From Dimorphilus gyrociliatus (Eukaryota > Annelida > Polychaeta > Dinophilidae): a DNA stretch of 64,000 bases. The notes beneath the pieces are model-generated. The model saw only the letters and a list, made by a program, of their open reading frames with translations. It made no database searches and was not told the DNA's origin. Numbering within the stretch: position 1 is the stretch's first letter; each line of letters begins with the position of its first letter. This document shows positions 1 to 11,460 of this stretch, in pieces. The translations under genes and the position numbers were made by a program. Where the stretch lies: assembly GCA_904063045.1 (NCBI GenBank), contig CAJFCJ010000004.1:184195-248194 (forward strand), written 5' to 3'.

Positions 1-232
1 AATCTTATCTCTTTTTGTCATTTAAATAACAGTTTCGCCACTGATGAAATAATTTGCATGATATTATTTATAAGTAATAAACATATTACGTTAGATGGCG
101 TTCAAGTTTGATTTTTTTCGCCATCTATAATATATTGATTAGCAGACGATGTGTATAATAGGCAATATCAAAAGTCCGATTGAGAAAATAAAAGTTTACA
201 AAATCTAATAAATAAATAAGTGCTTGTAAGCT
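1..232. promoter_or_regulatory. Upstream region of the thiolase gene with an inverted TAGATGGCG pair
   Basis: Non-coding AT-rich sequence before the thiolase start codon. It holds TAGATGGCGTT at 92-102 and its inverse TTCGCCATCTA at 117-127. The two 9-bp arms face each other and could form a hairpin or two protein sites. No gene is seen. Confidence 0.4.
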
Positions 233-1776
233 ATGGATCATAGAAGCAAACGACGTGTCCTTATTACAGGGGTTGGAATGACGCAGTTTGAAAAACCAAA
301 AACGAAAGAGTGGAATTATTACGATATGGGACGAGAAGCTGGTAGATTATATTTATATGAAAAACTTTCTGTTTCTTTTACTTATCTCAGTCAATTCTAA
401 TATCTTTTATTTAAACTATACAAACAAATTTTGTAGCTCATCAAGCTTTACAGGACGCAGGGGTTCCTTACGATAAAGTAGAGGCTGCTGTTGTTAGTTA
501 TTGTTATGGCGAACCCACTTGCGGTACATTTTGACCTATTATCAATTTTAATGTTCAAAAATGTACTACTTACAAATTCTGATAGGTCAAAGAGCTCTCT
601 ACGAACTAGGTTTAACTGGAATTCCAATCTTCAACGTTAATAACAATTGCTCATCAGCCTCCAGCGCCCTGATGTTGGCTGGAGAACTAATAAAGGGCGG
701 GAAAGACTGCGTTTTAGCCGTTGGTAAAGTCATATTATTATACAAAAGCTACCATATTTTTTATACTATGTTTATTCATAAAAAACGAAGGCTTCGAGCA
801 AATGGAAGCTGGATTGTCATCAAGATATAAAGAAAAAGTTGCTCCTACAAAGATACACTTTGACAAAATGTACGATTTGGGAGCTGATTCGGATCTTTTA
901 CCTGGGTTGAACGAAATGACATCCGAAGTTATTAAAATATTTGCCTATTCAGCAAGAGAATATATTAAAAAGTATAATTCCGTAACTAAGCGTGATCTGA
1001 GTGAAATATCGTTGAAAAATCGAAAACATGGATCACAAAATGATAGAGCTACAAAACGTTCCTCACCCATTCCATCTATAGATGATATCCTAAAAAGAAC
1101 GTTGTGTGAACCAATCACACTTCACATGGCAGCACCAACTGCCGATGGAGGTGCAGCCGCTCTTGTTTGCAGTGAAGAATTCGTTCGAAAGAATAATTTG
1201 CAAATGCAATCTGTTGAAATTGCAGGTAAACATAACAATAATAGCCTTTTGTATTTATTAAAATATGATATTTTTATAGCTCAACATATGTTGACCGACT
1301 TGCAGTCTACTTTTGACAAAACATTTATGGATTTGTGTGGGTATAAATTAGCAAAGGAAGCTGCTCAACGATGCTACAATGATTCTAACATAAGTCCTAG
1401 TGACGTTGATGTGGTTGAGTTGCATGATTGCTTCTCATGTAATGAGCTCTTCATGTACGAGGCTCTTGGCTTTGCTAAAGAAGGTCATGGAATGGACTTA
1501 TTCAGAATGGGCTCTTGGATAAAGAACAAAAGTGGAGGCGAAATTTACAAAATGAACAATATTGTTGTCAATCCATCCGGTGGCTTAGAATCAAAAGGGC
1601 ATCCTATTGGTGCAACTGGATTGGGTCAATGCGCCGAACTATGTTGGCAATTGAGAGGTGATGCTGGAAAAAGACAAGTAGATGGAGCACGAGTTGGTTT
1701 GCAACACAACTATGGAATTGGCAGTGCTTGTGTTGTTACTTTATACAAACAGTATGGTTTAAACAGCAATCTGTGA
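233..1776 (+). CDS. SCP2: SCPx-type peroxisomal 3-ketoacyl-CoA thiolase (thiolase domain only)
   Basis: Five exons (233-341, 437-523, 586-723, 791-1225, 1280-1776) join to 421 aa. By family, it performs the thiolytic last step of peroxisomal beta-oxidation of branched-chain acyl-CoAs and bile-acid-type intermediates. Seen: N-terminal [14 protein letters not shown], the nucleophile cysteine in [12 protein letters not shown], the second active-site block [20 protein letters not shown], and the C-terminal [15 protein letters not shown] and [17 protein letters not shown] blocks. The protein stops straight after the thiolase fold, so the C-terminal sterol-carrier (SCP2) domain of vertebrate SCPx is absent. 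The last three residues, SNL, are a weak PTS1-like tail. The start is the first ATG followed by the conserved thiolase N-terminus. The next gene converges on it 203 bp away. Family call is secure; orthology to SCPx rather than another thiolase rests on these blocks. Confidence 0.9.
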
Positions 1777-1979
1777 TTTGCAACTGCAACCTTCAAATCT
1801 TTAAACTACAACAAAATTGATTAACTCGTTTTAATTTGATAAGATTAAGATATATTTTTTAAACTTCAGAGTAATATAAAACACTTCTGTGTTATTCAAC
1901 TAAAACGTGTGTAATTCAATATATATACATTTATATAAGTAATAGTTTCTAAAAACATTCGACCTATAGTCTTAATCGC

Positions 1980-3402
1980 CTAGTTTAAATGGTTTTGTCT
2001 TTTAAATTCTTTCATATAAGTTGCCAAAGCTTGAGTCTCTTCTATAGTTATAGCATTGTAAACGGATGCTCTAATTCCTCCTACTGAACGATGACCTTTT
2101 AGAGATTGCATTCCTTTCTTAGCAGCTCCCTCTATAAATAATTTTTCCAAAGTTGCATTTCCATCTTTCGATCCAATACGGAAGCAGATATTCATTCGAC
2201 TTCTAGCAGTTGGTTCAACTGGGACACTAGAAAAAAAACCATGGATAGACACTATCATATAATACACATTAATTTTAAACTTACCAATAAAAGCCGTTGC
2301 TTTGATCAATAACTTCATAAATGATAGAGGATTTTTCATTTGAGAGATCTTTCATTGCGTGAGCCCCCCCTTGTTGTACCAACCACTTGAAGACCAATCC
2401 CATCATATAAATACTGAACGTTGGTGGGGTATTATATAAACTACTGTTTCCTGCTTGAACACGATAGTCAAAAATTGTTGGACAAATGGGTTGAGCATGA
2501 CCCAAAAGGTCTTCCCTGACAATAACAACTGTAACACCAGCGCAGCCAATATTTTTCTGGGCGCCACCATAAATTAGGCCGAATTTAGTAACATCTATAG
2601 GCCTTGATAAAATATTAGAAGACATGTCAACAACCAGGGGAACCTCATTTGTGTCTGGTATAAAATGGAACTCAACACCGTGAACTGTTTCATTGTCGCA
2701 ATAATATACATATGAAGCTTCTGGATCAAGCTTCCACTCTGAGACGTCTGGGATTGAAGTATAGTCTTTCATATTTGGTAGTACATAGTTAACTTGACCA
2801 TATTTTTCTGCTTCTTTTGCTGCCTTAGCTGACCAACTTCCAGTTACTATATAGTCTGCTTTACAGCCAGGTTTAAAATTCATAAGATTTAAAGGCACAG
2901 CTGCAAATTGACCATTTCCGCCTCCTTGTAAAAATAATACTTTATAATTGTCCGGAATATTCCTATAAATGAAAAGAGAATATTCATGAGAATATTAAAT
3001 CAACAGCGCCATCTAGATATTTTAAATTGCCAGCTATGGAAAGTAAATCTTTTTCTTTTAAAAATATTAAAAATCTTACATTAAGTCGCGAAGATTGTTC
3101 TCTGCCGTGTTGATTATATCGAGAAAATCTGAACCTCTATGGCTCATTTCTGTATGAGAAATATTAAAATTAAAAACCCCTAAAAAGAAATGCCAGTAAA
3201 TGATATTTCTTACCGAGGACGCTAATTCCACTTTCACCAAAGCTTACAAATTCATCCTGTGCTTGTTTCATAACCTATTTTTGTTAACACGAATGCAATA
3301 TTATAACAAAATCTATAACAACTTGCAAATCTTATATATAATTACCTGTTCGGGTAATTTAGCCGGACCAGGAGCAAAATTTATCACTTTTCTTGAAGCC
3401 AT
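1980..3402 (-). CDS. PSAT1: Phosphoserine aminotransferase
   Basis: Five exons on the minus strand (3402-3346, 3274-3214, 3149-3080, 2962-2285, 2226-1980) give 370 aa, the usual length of animal PSAT1. The PLP enzyme converts 3-phosphohydroxypyruvate plus glutamate to phosphoserine in cytosolic serine synthesis. Seen: N-terminal [19 protein letters not shown], the SHRGSDF block, [16 protein letters not shown], the PLP-lysine segment [11 protein letters not shown], and the C-terminal [13 protein letters not shown] block. All splice phases close without a stop. Intron 3 (2963-3079) carries a perfect TAGATGGCGCT on the minus strand (3005-3015). The start codon is the first ATG of the conserved N-terminus. 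Nothing odd was seen in catalytic residues. Confidence 0.95.
3005..3015 (-). promoter_or_regulatory. TAGATGGCGCT motif in PSAT1 intron 3
   Basis: Perfect CTCF-core match on the minus strand, sharing GTTG downstream with the Wntless-intron copy. Confidence 0.4.
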
Positions 3403-4515
3403 ATTGAGGTGTATATTAGTAATAGACAACAAACTTTGCAACAGCAGCAATTAGTACTATTTAGCATTCGAATACTTCAGTGGCAGAAGCGAGCGAGAAT
3501 AATTGTACAGTTGTAGAGCCTTTTATAGAGTAGAGTCACGTGCTTACAATGGAGAATTCCCAGAGAATTCCACTAGTTTTTATTGAAAAGCAGTGACATA
3601 GATATTGGCAAAGTTTGGGTTTTTTTTCAATGTTAGCGGTATATATAATCAACACGCACCTTTTTCTGCTTGTTTCAACATTAAAAATTTGTTTAATGAA
3701 TATTTTGGATGGAATATTATAGGATAAATTGCACAGAGTTCCGCATAAATTATCATATTATGCATATTAATGAGGGTGAAGGTTAAAAGTGCATGTGCGA
3801 ACCTCGTGTCTGTGGATTTTTCTATTCACTTTGAATAAAGTATTCGTAACCTGGTTGTACAAAAATTAAACATTTTCTTCATGCTTACGTCACTAAGTAA
3901 TAATAATATTTATATTATGCAAAACCAGAAGACAGATATACGTTCGGTCAGTAACCCTTGTCTGCTCTCCTTTGGTACTACCTCTATAATTCTAGTTTCG
4001 AGACAGAAAAAACGTCACATCGCACTTTGATACGTGAAGAAACAAGAGGTCAATAGTACGCGCCCTTGACCGAATTCAAGAGTATACGGCATTTTATTCA
4101 ATTGCAAAACAATCAACTGAAAAACAAAAATACACCTTGTATTTTTCCTTCATCTAAATTTTTATTCTAGTGCCCTATATCTTTGTATGTAAATTATAGA
4201 AAATTATGGATATTCATATACTTAAGTCTGATTATATTAGTCATATAATTAACATTGGAAAAAAGTCTTCTCTTAATGATCATATCTTAAGAAAAGATAA
4301 CGAACAATTATACACGATCATGTCTAGTAAGCTCAATTGAAAAAAGATACTAATATATTTTTAGTTGGTATTACAGAATGAAATTTCTATTATTATAAAA
4401 AAATCAGCAATTTTTCAAAGTAAAAGTAATTTGAAAACTGGTAAAATCACAGCATAATGTTTTGCTTTGTTGCAATTTATTGTGAAAATTTAGTCTATCG
4501 TGAGAATTTAACAAA
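3403..4515. other. Intergenic region between the divergently transcribed PSAT1 and DNAJC21
   Basis: About 1.1 kb, AT-rich. It must hold the promoters of PSAT1 (minus) and DNAJC21 (plus). A CACGTG E-box lies near 3537, about 135 bp upstream of the PSAT1 start. No open frame with splice support was seen. Confidence 0.5.
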
Positions 4516-6570
4516 ATGAAATGCCATTACGAGGTACTAAATGTGGAGCGAACAGCTGACGAAAAAGATATAACAAAATCTTATAGGAAATTAGCCCTTA
4601 AATATCATCCAGGTACATAAATCACAAATTATTTATTATCGTCCATCGTCTGTATATACCACGTTTTTATTGACAGACAAAAATCCTGACTGTATAGAAG
4701 AGTGCACAAAACAATTCCATCTGATTCAGCAAGCTTATGAAGTATTAACAGATCCTCAGGAAAAAGCATTTTATGACAAACATAGAGAAGAGATCTTGAA
4801 AGGAGGTAAAGTTTCTTATATTGATATTTTTTTTCAAATTTTCAAATGTTCATTTATTTTTATTCAATACTTTAAGGGCTTGGTAAGGGTGGTGATTATA
4901 AAGATGACTGTCTGAACGTATACGAATATTTTAATAGTGCTTGTTATTCGGGATTCGATGATAGTGATAACGGATTCTATACAATATATAGGAAAATATT
5001 TGAAAAAATTGCAGCGGAAGATATTGAATATCTTGACGATCCTGATGACCTTTTATTACTTTATCCTTGTTTTGGCAATTCTGAATCAACTAGCGAAGAT
5101 GTCAAAATTTTTTACGGTCGCTGGGAAGCATACTCAACTAGAAAGTCGTTTGTATGGGTAGATGAATATGATATTCGAGAAGCACCGAACAGATATGTCA
5201 GACGCCAAATAGAGAGAGAAAATAAAAAGCACCGAGACAAAGCTAAAAAAGAAAGGAATGAAGAAGTTCAAGCATTAGTTGCTTATGTGAAAAAGAGAGA
5301 CAAAAGAATGATAGCCTATAGGAAAAAATTAGAGGAAAGAAAAGTAGAAATTGCAAGGCAAACACAAGAGAAAATGTTAAAAGATCGTCAAGAAAGGCAA
5401 AAACGAATGGAAGATTTCAAAGAAGCTGATTGGTCTTCTATGTCTACTTTAGAGAAAGAATTAGAGATGCTGGAAAAGAACGTTAGCGCTCAATTTCATG
5501 ACGAAGATGAATCATCAAGTGACATATCTAACGAAGAAAACATTGATGAACTATTAGATGCTCTTTACTGTCCTGCTTGTGATAGAATGTTTAAAACTCC
5601 AAAAGCGTAAGAAAAAATAATGATATTGTAATAAAAAAAAATCAATAGTTTCTTATTTAACAGAAAACAAAATCACGAAAATTCCAAAAAGCATAAGGAA
5701 AACGTTGCACTCTTAAAAGAAGAACTAGTTGAAGAAGATAAACATCTTCAGGACGATATTCTATTAGATGAAGAGTTAGAAGGAGAAGAAATAGAAGAAG
5801 AAGAAGAAGAGGAAGAAGAAATAGTTGAAAAAAAGTATGCCTTTTAATAGAAATAATAATGAAATTAAAGTTACTCTTCTTTTCCAGGCCGAAAAAAAAT
5901 AAAAAACAGAAAAAGAAACAGAAAAAGTTTCAAACGTACAATGGCCTATTAGAGGAGGATGATGAATTAGACGTCGTTGACAATAATTCATCAAATGATG
6001 GAGTTAATTTTACAGAAGCAAATGAAAACGAAAATAACGATAAAAAAGAACAAGCAAACGATGGTTGTCGATTCGAGGATAATCACCTAAGTGAACCGAA
6101 TGATTCAAGGTTAGCATACTGAACAATGTTAACAACTATTTTACATTTAAATATAATTATTTTCACATCCATGCATTGTAATTAGCAATTATTTATTTAG
6201 TTCTAAGAAGAATAAAAAGCAGAGAAGAAAGAAGAAAGCGGCTGTTGTAGATATCTTGTGTAATAACTCGGAACCTGAAAACGTTCAAGAAATTCCTATA
6301 TTGAATTCTGTTTCCTCAGAAGAAAGCAAAAATGAAAATACTAAAAGTAAAAGTCAAAAAAAAAATAAAAGAAAAGAAAAGAAACAACAAGGTGATGAAG
6401 ATAGCATAACGACTAATCAAGCTCATTTTTGCAATACCTGCTCAAGGGAATTTTCATCAAAAAACAAACTTTTTTCACATTTAAAAGAAACAGGTCATGC
6501 ATTACGGTTAGAAGGCGAAGATAAAGCTGAACCTTCTAGAAAGAAATTGGGTAAAAAAGGCAAACGATAG
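4516..6570 (+). CDS. DNAJC21: DnaJ homolog with two zinc fingers, DNAJC21/Jjj1 family
   Basis: Six exons (4516-4612, 4677-4805, 4877-5606, 5664-5834, 5888-6109, 6201-6570) give 572 aa. Family role: Hsp70 co-chaperone in cytosolic recycling of late 60S ribosomal subunit factors (yeast Jjj1). Seen: J domain at about residues 1-70 with the HPD motif in KYHPDKNP, whose codons are split by intron 1; the Jjj1-specific block with [14 protein letters not shown]; a charged coiled coil about 220-330; a first C2H2 finger starting [14 protein letters not shown] and completed across intron 3 by [10 protein letters not shown]; a glutamate run encoded by GAA repeats (about 5785-5820); lysine-rich stretches; and a second finger [20 protein letters not shown] near the C-terminus. 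Domain order and length match the family. Confidence 0.93.
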
Positions 6571-6840
6571 TCCTTTACAATTTTTTTCTTTATTAATATG
6601 GTTTCGTAAGAATAAAAAACAAATGTAAACAAATATAACAACAAGATCTTTGAACCAACCTTTGCATAAATATAGTTCTTGGCTTATTGTATAACTTTAA
6701 TATGCAAAACGGAAGTTTTTGAATAACGATTCAATTAACATTTTTATCTTCTTTTTGTTAAGACCGGATTTATGTCCGAAAAATATTCGAACTCTTTTAA
6801 TACTGTGCTGCGTGATAAAGCTGAATGTCCAAGTATTATT

Positions 6841-8131
6841 TTAATTCCTCTCTGAATAGACCATCTGTCTGAATCTTTGAGCACTACTAGGCCTATCTAA
6901 ATTTTTTTCTTCATTTTTAAGAATTCTGTTGTCTATATCAAAGGAAGTCGCAGAGGCTGGCTTTAAACAGGACGCTCCTTTTTTATAATTGACTGTTCTT
7001 ACAACAACATGCTCCTTTGGACATAGAGGCGGTCTTGGAGTCAGCCTTTCCAATGGTGCAGGCTTTTTTGTACTTGACGGACGACTCAAGTTGACATCAA
7101 TTTTGCTTATAGATGCTGCTGAAGATGCCCTGCTATTCAATAAATCTTTTTCCAATTTAGTTCTTTCCTCTCGAAGTTCGGCTATTGATGGTTCTCTAAA
7201 ATTGTCAGTCTTAGACTGAAAAGAATATTCGTCATCTATGCAGTTTTGTAGAAAGGAAACATCATTGATTAATTGTTGAATTTCATCGGTTAATCTTTGT
7301 CTGGAGTTGATATCGTATGAATAACCAATATAGTATTCCGAAATTTATCATGCTTACCTTAAGCTTTCAACGACGACATCGAATTGCAAATAATTTAATT
7401 TATCATTCATGCTATCAAAGTCATCGCTAACACTTGACGCTAATGACATCCTATCTCTATCGCTAGACGTAAGCGGTAGAAGAGGTGTTTCCTTCCCTCC
7501 GCTTTGTGCAGTTTGTGGGCGTGTTCGATCTGATATTGATATTAAATATAGTCATGTAGTTTAAATCACACTAAATTAGATTTAGTATTTTTCACCTCGA
7601 GCTGTGATAACATAGTCTATTACAGGTGAATTAGTATTTATGGCTTTGTTGGGGTCAACTCCATCTCTTTCAGCTCGATCTTTTAAAGCTTTAATAAAAA
7701 ATTCTATCTCGTTTTTCAAGCGATCCCTGACGGCTGGTGGTTCTGGAAGTGATGTTTCCCCATTACCATTAAATCCTACCCGAACCTCTCTCCAAATATC
7801 TAACAAAATTTCCACCTGTGTGAAATTTATCATTGTTGTAAAATCTGTGCTAAAACATTTTTTTAAAGAATGCAACATATTTTAGTCTAAATTACTAAAA
7901 AATATGTTCAAAATTTAATTAATTTGCTATTTATACCTCTCGTTGCAAATCTAAACTTTCCTCGACCTTGGAAAATCCAAGCATTCGCTTAATTTCTTCT
8001 CTTTCAAATTCAGGTACTCGCTCTTCAATCAGTTTCCAAACGCTCTGAGGTGGTTGATAACCAACCGGATTTGAAAATTCAGGAGAACTCATACCACTAT
8101 CTAAATTCAATTTAAGTTCTGAATTAGCCAT
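6841..8131 (-). CDS. CCDC24: Coiled-coil protein resembling CCDC24
   Basis: Four minus-strand exons (8131-7937, 7815-7596, 7529-7358, 7300-6841) join without a stop to 348 aa. The N-terminal part has WKLIEERVPEFEREEIKRML followed by a leucine/glutamate-rich helix, and residues about 90-140 contain PAVRDRLKNEIEFFIKAL. This order (a W-L-EE-VP-ER-E-IKR-LG block, then LR-L-EL linker and RD-L-EL-LL block) is what I recall for vertebrate CCDC24, a poorly characterised protein. The C-terminal half is serine/proline rich with RPSS motifs and is probably disordered. No enzyme motif is present. It lies head-to-head with the HDAC gene, 350 bp apart, around an NRF1-type palindrome. The symbol is tentative. 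Confidence 0.6.
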
Positions 8132-8481
8132 TCTTTAGCAGTTTCACTTAAAAATTAAACTATCAGCAATATATTCTTTAAGAAATGAAAGTTCTTAAAT
8201 GCCTTTGACATTTGATTTCATCACTTTTTTACTTAAGAGGTCTTGTTTATTTGTTTCTAGGTCGCCATTTTTTTGTCTGCTAAAATCTTTCGCATATTAG
8301 TACACGCAAATAGATAATTAATACCTTTTTCTTAATTATTTTGAAACAATAGCTCTATTCTTTTATTTAAAAATAAAAAATATTAACATTAATTCAGCCC
8401 CATCTATCGTATTTAGACACCTTTGCGCATGCGCATACAGGAAAGCGTTTTGCCGGTGCTAAGGATTAAAATTAATGAAAA
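8132..8481. promoter_or_regulatory. Divergent promoter region of CCDC24-like and HDAC genes
   Basis: A 350-bp spacer between two start codons on opposite strands. It contains a perfect 12-bp palindrome TGCGCATGCGCA at 8424-8435, the NRF1 (alpha-Pal) consensus, about 45 bp before the HDAC start. No TATA box was recognised. Confidence 0.55.
8424..8435. promoter_or_regulatory. NRF1-type palindrome TGCGCATGCGCA
   Basis: Perfect 12-bp palindrome in the divergent CCDC24-like/HDAC promoter. Confidence 0.6.
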
Positions 8482-10949
8482 ATGACGCAACCTCACAGCA
8501 AAAAGAAGATATGCTACTACTATGATGGTAAGAAAATTAGGAATAAGCAGAAGTCAAAATATTATACGATTAGTTTGATTTATACCCAAGAGCGATAATA
8601 CCTAGAAAATAAATTTCTGTTATTAAATTCATTGCATTTAAAAATTGTTTAAATTGTAATATTTTCACCTAAAAGAATTTCTTTATAAATTATGTTAAAT
8701 ATCAGTGAATAAAGATATCGTTCAGGAGTTTTATTAAATATAAAGTTTTCAAAAAACTATAACTGCGTAGACAGTGGAATTCCTAGTCAGGATACCGGCG
8801 AAATAAAAATCTATAACTGCGCAACTCTTTGAATTTTTAACCAAGGAGCAAATTTTTAACAATGAGTTTTAAATGCTTCAGGGGATATTGGAAATTACTA
8901 TTATGGTCAAGGACATCCAATGAAACCACATAGGATTCGAATGACCCATAACTTATTACTTAATTATGGTTTATATCGAAAAATGGAAATCTACGTAAGT
9001 AATATTTTGCAATAATTTAAAAGACGGTGTACAATGATCCAGTTTAATGATTTTATTAACATTTACAGCGTCCTCATAAGGCCATTGCTGAGGAGATGAC
9101 AAAGTTCCATAGTGATGAGTACATCAAATTTCTGAGAAATATTAAACCGGATAATATGTCCGAATACAATAAGCAGATGCAGAAATGTACGATTTACTTA
9201 CAAAAACATTACATATATATATAATTGATATTTCTTTAACAATAGTTAACGTCGGTGAAGATTGCCCAGTTTTTGATGGAATGTATGAATTCTGCCAACT
9301 TTCTGCCGGAGGATCTGTTGGTTTGTAATTCTCTACTTAAAGGAGATTATAGAATTGGCGTTTTAAATAAATTTAATTCTTTTTTAAACAAACAAAAACC
9401 TTCGCGTGATTTTATGCTTTTAATTTATGACCCTGTGTTATAGATGGCGCTTTAACATTTTTGGAGTCTTTTTATAAAAAATTTGCTTCCGTTTGTTTCT
9501 AGCCGGAGCGGTAAAGTTAAACAAACAAGCAACTGACATCGCAATTAACTGGGGTGGAGGTTTGCATCACGCCAAAAAATCCGAAGCATCTGGTTTTTGT
9601 TATGTTAATGATATCGTCCTGGCAATTTTGGAATTGCTAAAGTATGCTTAAATCTCCTGTAGGGCTTTACAGTTTAATTTAATTAACGTTATCATTTTCT
9701 TCCCAAAATTTTAGATATCATCCTAGAGTTCTGTACATTGACATTGACATTCATCACGGTGATGGAGTTGAAGAAGCCTTCTATACTACTGATAGAGTAA
9801 TGACTGTCTCCTTTCATAAGTACGGAGAATATTTTCCAGGAACTGGAGATTTGAGAGATATTGGAGCGGGCCGAGGAAAATACTATGCCGTAAACTTTCC
9901 ACTGCGAGATGGTATCGATGATGACAATTACGAAATGATTTTTCAACCTGTTATCAATAAAGTAATGGAAATGTATCAGCCAACTGCTATTGTGTTGCAG
10001 TGCGGTGCAGATTCTTTATCTGGAGACAGATTGGGGTGCTTCAATCTAACGCTAAAAGGTAAGCATTTAACTATTAAATAGAGACATATTGCTTAACATT
10101 AAAATACTTTAACAGGACATGGAAAATGCGTTGAGTTTATGAAGAAGTTCAATCTTCCACTTCTAATGCTGGGTGGTGGAGGATACACTATTAGAAATGT
10201 AGCAAGATGTTGGACACAAGAGACAGCCATAGCTCTTGATATAGATATTGCTAATGAGTTACCGTACAATGACTATTTTGAATATTACGGACCAGATTTC
10301 AAGCTAAATATTAGCCCAAGTAATATGGCTAATCAGAATACGCCTGAATATTTGGATAAGATTAAGACACGATTGTTTGAAAATTTACGCATGCTACCCC
10401 ATGCTCCGAGTATTCAAATGCAAGGTATTATTTGTTTTCTTTTATTTTAAATAAACTGTTAGGAAAACAATTGCATAACAATTTATTTTTTTTAGACGTT
10501 CCAGACGATGCTATTAATACAGAATCCCATAATGATCTAAATAATTCAGATCAAAGAATATCAAGTAAGTTATTTTTATCATACAAATCGTTCATTAATA
10601 ATCGTTCGTTCTTAAGTTCGGGCTAGTGACAAAAGAATTGAAAGAGATGAAGATCTTGAAGATTCAGAGGACGAAGGTGAAGGTAGAAAAGATCAGGAAA
10701 ATTTTAAATCTAAAAGACCTAGATTGGACGAAGATGTTAAAAAATTACCAAAGAGTCCAGTCGATGATAAGATGGTAGAAAATGACGTAGAAAGCAAGGA
10801 GGAAGAGTAAGTCCAATATTTTTACACTTGATAGCTTTTCACAAATCTATATCTCGATCTTTTCTAATAGAACCAAGAGCACTGATGCGGAGATGAAAGA
10901 CGCAACGAACATAACAAATAATAAAGAAGAGAACGATACTGCTGTCTAG
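8482..10949 (+). CDS. HDAC1: Class I histone deacetylase (HDAC1/2 type)
   Basis: Ten exons (8482-8527, 8882-8994, 9069-9186, 9246-9320, 9503-9641, 9715-10058, 10116-10424, 10496-10564, 10617-10806, 10871-10949) give 493 aa, close to HDAC1/2. A zinc hydrolase that removes acetyl groups from histone lysines in Sin3, NuRD and CoREST complexes. Seen: start [20 protein letters not shown]; the catalytic histidine pair in [20 protein letters not shown]; the zinc-binding [15 protein letters not shown]; the [15 protein letters not shown] block; and the catalytic tyrosine in [15 protein letters not shown]. After the catalytic domain comes [20 protein letters not shown], like the phosphorylated acidic tail of HDAC1/2. 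An earlier ATG at 8474 is out of frame. Intron 4 (9321-9502) carries a TAGATGGCGCT motif. A polyadenylation signal follows at 11055. Confidence 0.95.
9441..9451 (+). promoter_or_regulatory. TAGATGGCGCT motif in HDAC intron 4
   Basis: Exact match to the CTCF core YAGRKGGCRSY, preceded by TA as in most other copies in this window. CTCF binding is inference. Confidence 0.4.
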
Positions 10950-11054
10950 TGTGTACATATTTTTCTCAGATGAAAATGTGTAACATTTTGTTCAAGATAA
11001 CTTTCATATCGTGTTCATGAAAAATATGTTTATCATTTATTTTTCATAAAAAAC

Positions 11055-11060
11055 AATAAA
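11055..11060 (+). terminator. Polyadenylation signal AATAAA of the HDAC gene
   Basis: Canonical AATAAA about 105 bp after the HDAC stop codon, followed by T/G-rich sequence. Confidence 0.5.
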
Positions 11061-11460
11061 TTCATGTCCTGTATTAATGTCTCAAAAGCGCCGGGTGAAA
11101 CGACAATCAAGGATACTTTTTATAATAGCATATAAGATGGGATTTTAAGCAAAGATATATACGATACTTTCGTCATTTATCTACGTCGTATCTTATTTCT
11201 TAATAACTATATTATAATATTAAATATAGAGAAACTTTTTCCATCCTTAAAGAAAATTGTATAAAAAAAGTCTGGTGGTCATGGTAACCAAAGAAATCCT
11301 TTTAAAAAAAACTTTAAGGGTTAGTATCAGTAAATCTTTCCCTTCTTCTAAATTATAAATCATTACCCTTTGACCTCTAACATTGGTTATGGCGATTGCC
11401 GATTCAATAATAAAATCATATAGCCAAAAAAAAAGAAAAATAATACTAGAGAGTACTGAA

